Assembly: GCA_023138975.1 (NCBI GenBank) | Contig: JAGLON010000017.1 | Span: 1-64,000 of the forward strand | Source: Candidatus Zixiibacteriota bacterium | Lineage (GTDB): Bacteria > Zixibacteria > MSB-5A5 > GN15 > JAAZOE01 | Reading direction: 5' to 3' | Length of the DNA stretch: 64,000 nucleotides | Shown here: piece after piece, positions 46,273 to 54,958 of the stretch | Layout: each line of letters starts with the position of its first letter | Position numbering within the stretch: position 1 is the stretch's first letter | Notes under the pieces: generated by a model | What the model was told of the DNA's origin: nothing | What the model saw: the letters and a program-made list of their open reading frames with translations, nothing else | Databases searched by the model: none | Made by a program: the position numbers and the translations under genes

Positions 46273-47379
46273 TTAAGCCCCGGCAAGTTCACTTTTTTTT
46301 AACACCAGAATGCCGTTGAGCATTTCCAGCAATTGCGGTACATCAAACGGCTTGGGTAAGCAGGCGTCAGCACCGAGCTCTTTCATTGAAGAAAGCACTT
46401 CAGGTACTCCCGACATCATTACTACATGGATTTCTCTAAAAGAGGGATGGCTTTTCATTCGCTTAAGAATCTCCGCGCCGGAAGTATGCGGGAGATTAAC
46501 ATCAAGTAATACCATATCGAGCCGATGATGTTCAATAATATCCCAGGCATCATCGCCATTATCCGCCTTGTAAACTTCAACTGGTAACTTGGAGATATGA
46601 ATTATTCTGCGGATAGTCTCCAGTATATTCCATTCATCATCTACAACCAGAATTTTCTTTTTTCCCTCAATTATAATCGCCTCTGAAGCCATCTTCTGAG
46701 ATTCATTGTTGTCATTGAAAAGAAAATCAAGCTCACCGCACTTTTGCAGAACAGCTTCAAGGCAGTCTCTTTGCCTGATTGTAACCGGGTCAGACAGCTC
46801 TTCCAGAATAGTGCCAATATAGTGTCGAATTAAGCTCAAAGATTTTAAGACATCATTTGGTGTCGTACCGTTTGGCAAGTTTTGTCGGGAGCTTATTTGT
46901 GTTTGCCCATCCGGAGTTTCAAAAGACTCTTTATTCGCGTCAATTTTATCAATTGGTGAGAGTTTTAGGTTATTTGTGTGATGGCGCTCAACCGTCTTTA
47001 TAACAACATCAGATAAGACACTTTCAAACAAGGCATTCTTAACTAAATAATCATAGGCACCTCGCTTCAGAGCATCTACAGCAGTATTCTCATCTCCCTG
47101 AGATGTCATGACAATAACCGGCACACCTCTGGCCCATTCAATTAAATCCAAACCACTGCCATCGGGCAAGCAATAATCGGTGAGAATTAAGTGATAATGG
47201 TGTGAGGTTAATAGAGTGAAAGCACTGCTAATCGAATTGACGACATTTATTTTGAAGTTTGGTACATTCAGGAAAACCCTTTTCACGATTTCAACATGAT
47301 CGGGATTATCCTCAACAACCAGGATACAAATATCAAATCCTGTCGAACCAATCTCTATTTTTGCACTGGACTCAATCAT
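46273..47379 (-). CDS. Double-receiver signalling protein (REC-linker-REC)
   Basis: The protein has 368 residues. The first receiver (~18-135) has VVEDNPDHVEIV and phosphoacceptor Asp68 in LILTDYCLPDGSG. A helical linker of ~100 residues follows, including a HisKA/Hpt-like-looking LSLIRHYIGTILEEL stretch of uncertain meaning. The second receiver (~240-358) has VVDDEWN, Asp293 in MVLLDVNLPHTSG and Lys in LPKPFDV. There is no DNA-binding or enzymatic output. It overlaps the sensor-kinase gene by 8 bp, so the two are co-translated. It probably passes phosphate from that kinase to a separate partner. Confidence 0.87.
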   Translation of the reverse strand: MIESSAKIEIGSTGFDICILVVEDNPDHVEIVKRVFLNVPNFKINVVNSISSAFTLLTSHHYHLILTDYCLPDGSGLDLIEWARGVPVIVMTSQGDENTAVDALKRGAYDYLVKNALFESVLSDVVIKTVERHHTNNLKLSPIDKIDANKESFETPDGQTQISSRQNLPNGTTPNDVLKSLSLIRHYIGTILEELSDPVTIRQRDCLEAVLQKCGELDFLFNDNNESQKMASEAIIIEGKKKILVVDDEWNILETIRRIIHISKLPVEVYKADNGDDAWDIIEHHRLDMVLLDVNLPHTSGAEILKRMKSHPSFREIHVVMMSGVPEVLSSMKELGADACLPKPFDVPQLLEMLNGILVLKKSELAGA

Positions 47380-49291
47380 AGCTCATTTCCGGAACCGGCT
47401 TAATTATCAGGGGAGCTTTTATCCTGTCCACGGTATTATCCCCGAGTTTTTTCTGCCCGGCAATTGGCAACGTAAAACAAAACTCAGTGCTTAGCCCCGG
47501 TTTAGATTTTACCCAGACCTTCCCCCCATGATTGGTAACAATCTTCTTGACAATTGCCAACCCGGCACCCGTTCCCTGAGTTATATCATCCTGTTCCCGC
47601 GCCCTTTGAAACATATTGAATATATTGCCTATCTGCTTTTGAGAAATACCATCGCCGTTATCTCGGATATATAAACCGGCGTAGGAGACATCGGTATCGC
47701 CTTCAGCCTCAACACACCCTATTTCTATCAGCGCATTATCTTTGGCAGGCATATATTTGACCGCATTGTCAATCAAATTTACTAATACTTGCCGAATACG
47801 GTCTGGACGGCCAAGAATATCGGGAACACTCGGATAGTATTTTATTTCGATATTATTATCGACGGTAACTATAGAAAAATCCGCGATTACTTCATAAATC
47901 ATTTTTTCAAAATTGATCCGTTCAAAAGGCTCGTCCAGCCGTCCGATACGGGACAGTTCAAGCAAATCATTGAGCAACGATTCAATAGTGTGGCAGTTGG
48001 CAGAAATCCTATTGATGTAATTCAGTGAGGTATCTCCAACCCTGTCTGCCATTCTCTTTTTAAGCAGCTGCGAAAACCCCTGTATTGAGATTATCGGGGC
48101 TTTCAAATCATGCGAAACAGTATGGAGGAATTCTTCGAGTTCCCGACGCTTTGTAATCAGTTCCTTGTTTGTCAGTTTCAGCCGTTGATTCATCGCATCT
48201 AATCTGTTTTTTGCCAAACACGTATCCGTAATATCCCGAGATACTCCAAGAGCTGCATATACATGTCCATCTTCAGTAAACTCCGGTACAACCCGCCAAT
48301 CAAGTATTAGCTTTTGACTATCTCCGCTTTCAAACTCAAAACTTGCCTGTTGAGGAGTCCCGGTATCGAAAACCTGTTGAATAGCTGTTTCCCAGGTGTC
48401 GCACATACCAGATTCAAATCCCATTTCCCTTGGGGTGAGATTGATCACTTCACTTAGAGGTTTCCCGATAAGCTTTAGGGCAGCCTTGTTCATATACAGG
48501 TGGCGCCCCTCCCGATCATACCGCATAATAAAGTCGGTATTGTGCTCGGAAAGACACCGATACTGTTCAGCACCTTCTTTAAACGCCTCATCCGCCTTCT
48601 GTCGAGCAAGTTCCGTTTTGGCTCCCTGCAGAATGACATAAATAGATATTAACAAAAAGATCGCCAGAGTACCCAAAATGACCGAAATAATATCTTTACT
48701 AATGAGTGCAATTTCGGCATGAACATCTTTCATATATATGCCTGTGCCGATAATCCATCCCCAAGGGCTAAAGCCTTTAACGTACGATACTTTCGGCACA
48801 ATATGGCTGGAATCATCCTTCCATTGCCACATATAATCCACATACCCCTCATCCTGTCGAAGAACAATATCTTTAAATGCAAGAAAAAGGTGTTTACCAT
48901 TAGGGTCAGTATAATCAGCGACATTTTTCCCATCAAGATTGGTACGATACGGATGCATTATCATCACGGGTATAGTGTCGTTTATCCAGAAATAGTCTTT
49001 CATTTCAGGACCGTAACGCATCTCTCGAATCTGTGAGATGGATAAAGCCTGTGCTTCGCTTCTCGTTAATTCTCCGGAACTTTCCTGTGAATAATAGTAC
49101 TGCAACACACTCCAGGCAGTCAAGACCTCCTGTTGCACCATTTCTTTTTTGCGTTCAATTATACTACTATGAAATTGTGGTATGATAAAGACGAACATGG
49201 CGACTACCAAAATGACCAACGTGACCGCAACCGGAATAATAAATTTAAGGTTAGAAGACAATGCGGCAGCTACGTATTTCGGTTTAGTCAT
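47372..49291 (-). CDS. Membrane sensor histidine kinase with single-Cache (sCache_2) and PAS domains
   Basis: The protein has 639 residues. TM1 (~15-37) is followed by an extracytoplasmic single-Cache domain of the sCache_2 type. Its typical features are a long first helix (EMVQQEVLTAWSVLQYYYSQ) and the motifs YFWINDTIPVMIMHP, DPNGKHLF and WGWIIGTGIYM. TM2 (~198-218), a PAS domain (~240-360), HisKA (TVSHDLKAPII) and HATPase_c (NLIDNAVKYMP, DNGDGISQ, GTGAGLAIV) follow. sCache_2 domains bind small organic acids or related ligands outside the membrane. It heads the signalling operon ending at 45632. Confidence 0.9.
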   Translation of the reverse strand: MTKPKYVAAALSSNLKFIIPVAVTLVILVVAMFVFIIPQFHSSIIERKKEMVQQEVLTAWSVLQYYYSQESSGELTRSEAQALSISQIREMRYGPEMKDYFWINDTIPVMIMHPYRTNLDGKNVADYTDPNGKHLFLAFKDIVLRQDEGYVDYMWQWKDDSSHIVPKVSYVKGFSPWGWIIGTGIYMKDVHAEIALISKDIISVILGTLAIFLLISIYVILQGAKTELARQKADEAFKEGAEQYRCLSEHNTDFIMRYDREGRHLYMNKAALKLIGKPLSEVINLTPREMGFESGMCDTWETAIQQVFDTGTPQQASFEFESGDSQKLILDWRVVPEFTEDGHVYAALGVSRDITDTCLAKNRLDAMNQRLKLTNKELITKRRELEEFLHTVSHDLKAPIISIQGFSQLLKKRMADRVGDTSLNYINRISANCHTIESLLNDLLELSRIGRLDEPFERINFEKMIYEVIADFSIVTVDNNIEIKYYPSVPDILGRPDRIRQVLVNLIDNAVKYMPAKDNALIEIGCVEAEGDTDVSYAGLYIRDNGDGISQKQIGNIFNMFQRAREQDDITQGTGAGLAIVKKIVTNHGGKVWVKSKPGLSTEFCFTLPIAGQKKLGDNTVDRIKAPLIIKPVPEMSYD

Positions 49292-49505
49292 TGCGCCCCC
49301 ATAATGCCTTCAAGCAATAAAAACAGAGTACTGTAACAAGTAACATCCAATGCCATTCAAGCCGCAACACAATGTATTACAGTCATATCGATTTTACGAC
49401 CTGTCTATAAATTATCGGCATACAAAAGAAGGAATTAATAAAAAACCGGCATCACAAAATTACCTGTACTATAGTTAAACAATCACTCTATCAATTTCAA
49501 AAAAA

Positions 49506-49535
49506 GGGTAATCACACTAACACTCGTGATTACCC
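49506..49535 (-). terminator. Rho-independent terminator of the cytochrome operon
   Basis: A perfect 10-bp stem GGGTAATCAC/GTGATTACCC with a 10-nt loop is followed on the minus strand by TTTTTTTG. It lies 53 bp after the stop of the 19-heme cytochrome gene. The remainder of the 49292-49587 gap shows nothing else. Confidence 0.88.
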
Positions 49536-49587
49536 ATAATTTTGTGTTTCTTATTCATCTATTGAGCCGTTTTACGACCCATTAGAA

Positions 49588-52428
49588 TCATCGGTATCCA
49601 AAGATTACCGCATAAACTATCAAGAGAATAAGAACTAATCCTGTTATTAAAGCCATAAGCCCGAAGATTCGCGCTGTTTTTACCAAAATCGGAGGAAGTG
49701 GCTCAACCAGGTGTTCTTGTAACTTATTAGAGGCCACCAACTCCTGATATTCGCGAGGGCGATCAAGCTTTAGTTCTTCAAGAGGAACTCGGCCAGTAAA
49801 AATAACCGTGTCCATCGGAAATTTGTCCGGTCGGAAATGGGTATTGAAAAAATGAACTGTAAAAATAAAGGCTGATGCCAATAATGCCTCATCGGAATGT
49901 ACAATTGTAGCCACGTTTATTATCCAACCAGGAAGGAAAAGCGTAAAGAATTCGGAGAACCACAGTATGAGTCCGGTGGAACCGATAATTAGCACTCCCC
50001 AGAAAACGGCGAAATAGTCAAACTTCTCCCAATAAGTCCAGCGTCCGTAATCGGGACGAGGACCTAATCCGATAAACCATTTGAGTGTCCCAATCAATTC
50101 CTTCAAGTCAGTCAAGCTGGGCAACATTGAATCGCCGTTGAACAGCATTTGCTTCCAAGTTTTCTGACTTTTTCTTTTCATCTTCACCAAGTCAAACAGA
50201 TGAATTCCAAAGTAAGCAAAGGTGATAACCGCACAAACCCGGTGGATAAAGCCAGTCGATTCAAAACCACCAAGCACTTCTGATAGGAACTGCGCCCATC
50301 CGAGATACGAGAACTTGAGAACCATACCGGTTACTGCCAAACCGAGGAAACTCACGATCACCATGATATGCTGAATACTCTGCAAGCGTTTGAACCGGCG
50401 ATATTCAAGATGTCCTTTAAACTTTGCCCGGAGTTTTTTATGTTTACGCATCGCCTGGAACGAACGCGGTAACCATAGTAGAGTATGAATTCCTGATACA
50501 ACCAGGGTTCCGACCAATAGAATCGTCATAAACCAAAATGTATAAAACAGGATGGGATATTTATCCCGATCATGATGGGTGGCATGGGTGAGATACCCTG
50601 CAAACTGGCGATGAGAACTAGGATGGCACTTGCCGCACGTTTCGACAATATTTTTACGGGATAGATGAGAATTTAGATCATCGGTAGGCAGGATATCATG
50701 AGCACCATGGCAGTCATAACATCGGGCCGCATCCTGAAATCCCAAACGAGAAACTTTTCCATGATGGGTATCAAAATACGACTCAGTTACTTCTTCATGG
50801 CACTCGCCGCATTGCGATAATATCTGCTCGCGAAAACCTTTTGAATCTGTTCTGGATATACTATGCGATTCATGGCAATTACGGCAATTAGGGAGCGTTT
50901 CCTTGTTATCAGGATTATAGTCAGGATGATGCACTGACCCTACAAATCGTTCATAAATTCCATTATGACACTTGGCACAGGTTTGAGCAATGTTTTTCCC
51001 ATGGGTACTCGACTCTTCATCAGTCGCTGGAAGAACATGGTGAGCGGTGTGACAATCGGTACACATAGCGGTAACGACAAGTCCGCTTTCTAAAAGTCCT
51101 TTGCCGTGAATGCTCATGGCATATGTATCAATGCTATTCAGCGTATCAGATTCTGCTATACGTTTCGCCGCTGTCTGGCCAGAACTGTGGCAAGTGCCAC
51201 ACAATTGGGGAACATTTAAAGGAAAAGTCGGAGATTTAGTATCCAGTCGTCCGCGCATATTATGCTTTCCATGACAGTCCGTACAAATTGGCGCGTCAGG
51301 ATCTCCTCTGTCCGCCAGTACACCATGCTGACTGGTCATGTACGTCTCAACCGTTTGCGCATGACAGATAGAACAATCGACCTTGCTCGGAATGGAGGAA
51401 CACGACCTCTCAAGATGCGGACTCGCTCCGGTATGGCACTGGGCGCATGTTATTCCGTGGTGAATTGAGCTTTGGTGCTCCAGAGAATCGACATACAAAG
51501 AAACCTCTATGCCGTCTCTGGTCATTTTAATATTTGGTTTGGAGTGGCAGGCAAGGCATTCCTTATTGGATACCTCACCATAGAAAACTTTTCGAATTTC
51601 ATGGGGTTGATGACAATCAACACAAACCGGAACTTTATTCGGTTCTTTTTCCCACAATTCACCCTGTATCACTTTCTTATGAACTTGTTCAATACGACCG
51701 TGGCATTGCTGGCACGTTTTGGCAATATTATCCCGGTGAATGCTTGATAAAGAATCCTCGTGCGATCTGACATTATGAGCCGTATGACAATCGGAACAAA
51801 CCGCCGTGACGGTCAATCCCTGTTTCAGAAGTCCAATACCGTGAATAGAAAGTGAATAATGCGACAGGATACTATCCTGAGGGATATCATACGTCTGTGT
51901 TACCGGAGTACCCTCTTTATGACATTTGCCACACATGAACGGGATATTGAATTTATCAACCTGAGAGCCCAGTTGGTTTTTCGGCAGGACATAGTGCGCA
52001 CTGTGGCAATCCCAACATTGAGGGGCCAGCTCAACTCCTTTGGCGACATCCTTACCGTGGAGACTCTGTTCATACAAATCAGCGATTTCATCGTGACAGT
52101 CTCCGCAATTGACAATCTCAAGCTTTTCATCATGAGGAAAATCATCGAAGCCATCGAGGTCGGTGTGGCAGCTGATGCATTCCAGATCAGTATGAATTGA
52201 CGATGAAAACCGTTCGATATTAATAAAAACTGATTGACCATTGCCATCACGAACCAACTCGGTATCCTCGTGGCACATCATACAATCATCGTTGTCTTGT
52301 GAGCGTGCTTCCGTCGATAGACAGAATATGAATGCAGATAGCAGAGCAATCACAAATGCCAAATGCAACAGTTTTGCCTGAGGCATATACATATGACCGG
52401 TCAGAAGTCTTGTGTCGTGATTGCCCAT
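49588..52428 (-). CDS. Multiheme cytochrome c (19 CxxCH) fused to cytochrome b membrane domain
   Basis: The protein has 946 residues. The N-terminal signal/anchor (~18-40) precedes an extracytoplasmic domain (~45-610) with nineteen CxxCH heme c motifs and no other paired-Cys type. The C-terminal ~330 residues form a cytochrome b561/formate-dehydrogenase-gamma-like domain. It has about five helices and His pairs in SIQHIMVIVSFLGLAVTG, FIHRVCAVITFAYFGIH and IVHSDEALLASAFIFTVHFF. The architecture is that of CbcL-like quinol:cytochrome oxidoreductases, which pass electrons from menaquinol to periplasmic carriers, but with about twice as many hemes. It begins 5 bp after the related 11-heme gene and is followed by a strong terminator, so it is the last gene of the electron-transfer operon. 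Confidence 0.9.
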   Translation of the reverse strand: MGNHDTRLLTGHMYMPQAKLLHLAFVIALLSAFIFCLSTEARSQDNDDCMMCHEDTELVRDGNGQSVFINIERFSSSIHTDLECISCHTDLDGFDDFPHDEKLEIVNCGDCHDEIADLYEQSLHGKDVAKGVELAPQCWDCHSAHYVLPKNQLGSQVDKFNIPFMCGKCHKEGTPVTQTYDIPQDSILSHYSLSIHGIGLLKQGLTVTAVCSDCHTAHNVRSHEDSLSSIHRDNIAKTCQQCHGRIEQVHKKVIQGELWEKEPNKVPVCVDCHQPHEIRKVFYGEVSNKECLACHSKPNIKMTRDGIEVSLYVDSLEHQSSIHHGITCAQCHTGASPHLERSCSSIPSKVDCSICHAQTVETYMTSQHGVLADRGDPDAPICTDCHGKHNMRGRLDTKSPTFPLNVPQLCGTCHSSGQTAAKRIAESDTLNSIDTYAMSIHGKGLLESGLVVTAMCTDCHTAHHVLPATDEESSTHGKNIAQTCAKCHNGIYERFVGSVHHPDYNPDNKETLPNCRNCHESHSISRTDSKGFREQILSQCGECHEEVTESYFDTHHGKVSRLGFQDAARCYDCHGAHDILPTDDLNSHLSRKNIVETCGKCHPSSHRQFAGYLTHATHHDRDKYPILFYTFWFMTILLVGTLVVSGIHTLLWLPRSFQAMRKHKKLRAKFKGHLEYRRFKRLQSIQHIMVIVSFLGLAVTGMVLKFSYLGWAQFLSEVLGGFESTGFIHRVCAVITFAYFGIHLFDLVKMKRKSQKTWKQMLFNGDSMLPSLTDLKELIGTLKWFIGLGPRPDYGRWTYWEKFDYFAVFWGVLIIGSTGLILWFSEFFTLFLPGWIINVATIVHSDEALLASAFIFTVHFFNTHFRPDKFPMDTVIFTGRVPLEELKLDRPREYQELVASNKLQEHLVEPLPPILVKTARIFGLMALITGLVLILLIVYAVIFGYR

Positions 52429-52433
52429 AAATT

Positions 52434-54377
52434 TTACTTCTTTGGATCTTTGTCAGGGTTTGTCCCGGACTTACTTTTTAACTTTTCCTCAATGATTTGA
52501 CTTTCGTCAATTAACTGATCAAGCATCGGATCCCCGGGGTGTTCATGCTTGTAAGAATCCAGAGGCATTTTCCCCGTGAACCAGGAAGGATTCATCGGAT
52601 AAACACCGGGGCTGAAAATAGTCGAATACATATGCCAGACCAAGATCGCCAATGTCGCCAGCCAAGCTTCATAATAATGAATCACCAACATAATGTCCAG
52701 AAAGCCTTTGGGGAAGAACTGGACCGCAATATTATCAAACCAAAGAAGAATGCCGGTGAAAATCATAATCAGTGAGCCCCAGACCAAAGCCCAATATTCC
52801 GCCTTCTCCACATAACTGAATCGTCTGAACTGTGGTCGGTCTTTTTTCACACCGAGATTATACAGCAACATTTGAATAAGCTGTTGTAAATCCTCTTTAA
52901 TCGGGAAAATATCTTTCAAGAAGCTATGGCCGTTGCGTGTCGTTAAATACAGAGTATGCCAAACGGCGGTTAGCATAAAAATAACAGCCGAGACACGATG
53001 AATAATACCTCTGAGCGGGAATCCGCCATCCCAGCCAAACAACATCTGAACCCAAAAGGCTTCTGAAAATCTGAGGGCGAACCCGGTAATTACCAGCGCA
53101 ATGAAACTAACCATCAAAAACGTATGCTGCCAGACAGCATTAAAATTCATCCGGCGGATTTGTTTCTTTCTATTTACCAGATAAATCTGTTTTCGCAAAT
53201 CTATTAACCAATGGAGAACCATAGCGCCGATTGTGATAAAAATTAATACTATATATATTGTCGCGATAACACCGGCTATAGGTGTTTGGGAAATACCCGG
53301 TGCAGCGTGAATTGGTGTGGCAGCCATTTCTTCAGAAATACCCGGGTGACAATTACCGCAGGTTTTCTGTAAATTACCCGCGTAAATAGAAGATGTACTA
53401 TTAGTGTGAGGGAGAATCCGGTGGGAACCATGACAAGATGCGCAATTAGCTACGGTTCTGTCACCTGCCTTACTTTTCAAGCCATGATAACTATCATACC
53501 AGGACTGAAGTCTTCCTGAGGGTATGCCGTATTTCTCATTAATAGATGCTGACTCATGACAGGGGGCACAGGTCGCCTCGGCAACTCGAGTTGGATTAAC
53601 GGGGGAATGCGGATCACTCGAAGCAATAATCCTATGTTCACCGTGGCAGTTTGTGCAAACCGGAGAATCAGTCTCGCCGCGAGCCACTAATTGACCATGA
53701 ATACCCTCCCAATAGTCGTTTTCTACGTTCCCATGGCACTTACCGCATGTCTTGGGAATATTGAAATGATTGATGGTGGATTCAGGGTGTCCCGGAGATA
53801 ATATCCTATGGGCTGTTCCTCCGGTCGAATGGCAATCATTACATGTAGCGGCAAAATATACCCCGCCTAAAGATGCTTTTCCATGTACACTACTCTGATA
53901 CATGCGAATGGCTTTACCTTCTACCAGATCATGCTTTTTCACTAATTCCAGGTTCTCATGACATTTACCGCACGTCTCGGGCAAATGAAGGGGGTTGACT
54001 CTGGATTCTCGATCCGATGATGGCCGGATATCATGACGTCCGTGGCAATCGGCACAACAGGGGATATCTTTGCATTCGGTTTTTTTCTTACGACCATGCC
54101 ATTGATAAACCTCAGTTTCTTCTTCATGGCAATCGCCGCATTTTACTTTTGGTACAGAGTCTTCAGAATGAGGCAAGTCAAAAATCTGTCGATGACAATC
54201 AATGCAGCCAAACCCCTCATGAATAGAGTATTCAAGCGCCCCATCATAGGAACCTGTTACTTCACCCATCGCATTTTCATGGCAGTCAAGGCAATCGCCA
54301 TTTTCTATTTGCCCAAAAAGCGGTGAAAATCCCACCAGCGTCATGAGCAACAGTATTTTTAAAAAAGCTCTCATCAT
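52434..54377 (-). CDS. Multiheme cytochrome c (11 CxxCH) fused to cytochrome b membrane domain
   Basis: The protein has 647 residues from the ATG at 54377, which precedes a clear signal peptide (RAFLKILLLMTLVGFSPLFG); a TTG six codons earlier is less likely. Eleven CxxCH motifs lie in ~25-350. A membrane b-type domain follows with His-bearing helices homologous to those of its downstream neighbour (VWQHTFLMVSFIALVITG, IIHRVSAVIFMLTAVWH, LVIHYYEAWLATLAILVWH). The acidic/basic C-terminal tail is cytoplasmic. It probably takes electrons from the quinol pool to periplasmic multiheme carriers. It is homologous to the 19-heme protein; the pair may act together or at different potentials. Confidence 0.9.
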   Translation of the reverse strand: MMRAFLKILLLMTLVGFSPLFGQIENGDCLDCHENAMGEVTGSYDGALEYSIHEGFGCIDCHRQIFDLPHSEDSVPKVKCGDCHEEETEVYQWHGRKKKTECKDIPCCADCHGRHDIRPSSDRESRVNPLHLPETCGKCHENLELVKKHDLVEGKAIRMYQSSVHGKASLGGVYFAATCNDCHSTGGTAHRILSPGHPESTINHFNIPKTCGKCHGNVENDYWEGIHGQLVARGETDSPVCTNCHGEHRIIASSDPHSPVNPTRVAEATCAPCHESASINEKYGIPSGRLQSWYDSYHGLKSKAGDRTVANCASCHGSHRILPHTNSTSSIYAGNLQKTCGNCHPGISEEMAATPIHAAPGISQTPIAGVIATIYIVLIFITIGAMVLHWLIDLRKQIYLVNRKKQIRRMNFNAVWQHTFLMVSFIALVITGFALRFSEAFWVQMLFGWDGGFPLRGIIHRVSAVIFMLTAVWHTLYLTTRNGHSFLKDIFPIKEDLQQLIQMLLYNLGVKKDRPQFRRFSYVEKAEYWALVWGSLIMIFTGILLWFDNIAVQFFPKGFLDIMLVIHYYEAWLATLAILVWHMYSTIFSPGVYPMNPSWFTGKMPLDSYKHEHPGDPMLDQLIDESQIIEEKLKSKSGTNPDKDPKK

Positions 54378-54446
54378 AAATCTGGTTCCAATCAACAGGC
54401 TCAGCCTCTTTTGACTAATTCCCCCAAGACCTTGCTAGTTAAAATG

Positions 54447-54477
54447 CTTAACCGGGAGAATATATCCCCCGGTTAAG
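54447..54477 (-). terminator. Hairpin between barrel gene and 11-heme cytochrome gene
   Basis: A perfect 10-bp stem CTTAACCGGG/CCCGGTTAAG with an 11-nt loop sits just downstream of the barrel gene. On the minus strand it is followed by CATTTTAAC, a weak T-tract. It may attenuate transcription into the two downstream cytochrome genes or stabilise the upstream mRNA end. Confidence 0.5.
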
Positions 54478-54496
54478 TTATTATATTGCGGCATTT

Positions 54497-54958
54497 TTAC
54501 AAGTCAAATCGAATGCCGCTTCGAATCATAAAGAAGGAGCCGGATTCGACTCCATAAACATAGCCGGCCTTGTCATCAAGATCCGAATAATCAATATCGG
54601 ATGTTAATGTGACAGTCGGCGTCAGTTTGTATTCCATTCCCAGAGTAAACTGCAGAGTAGTAAAGTCCAGATTGGAATATGTATGCATTTCATCAAATGT
54701 GAAATCCTGATGCGACAATCCACCTTCAAGTTTAGCTTCAACCGATGGCATCTCTACCAAGTCAAGCTCGCCGGTAGACTTATTTAAGTTGATTGTACCG
54801 GTGAAGGTCAAAGTTGTAGCAGGGATATAGGAGACAGACGCAAACATGTTATGATTTGTCGATGTATAGTCTGTCATTGCATAAGCAGTACCATAATGTC
54901 TCGCGGCTAATACGTCCTCACCATTGATGCTCACGGCATCAGTAAATAGGTGACCCGC
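54497..54958 (-). pseudogene. C-terminal part of MtrB/PioB-like barrel, separated by one in-frame TGA
   Basis: This stretch continues exactly the reading frame of the barrel gene at 54959-56689 after its TGA codon (54961-54959): the next codons read AGHLFTDAVSINGEDVLAARHYGTAY. It carries alternating strand-forming segments to a C-terminal GIRFDL, the kind of ending expected for an outer-membrane barrel. Joined, the product would be about 730 residues, within the usual MtrB/PioB length. No ribosome site is evident for separate translation from its first ATG or GTG. Possible explanations are a nonsense mutation, a sequencing/assembly error, or readthrough. TGA serves as the normal stop of neighbouring genes, so an altered code is excluded. 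Confidence 0.7.
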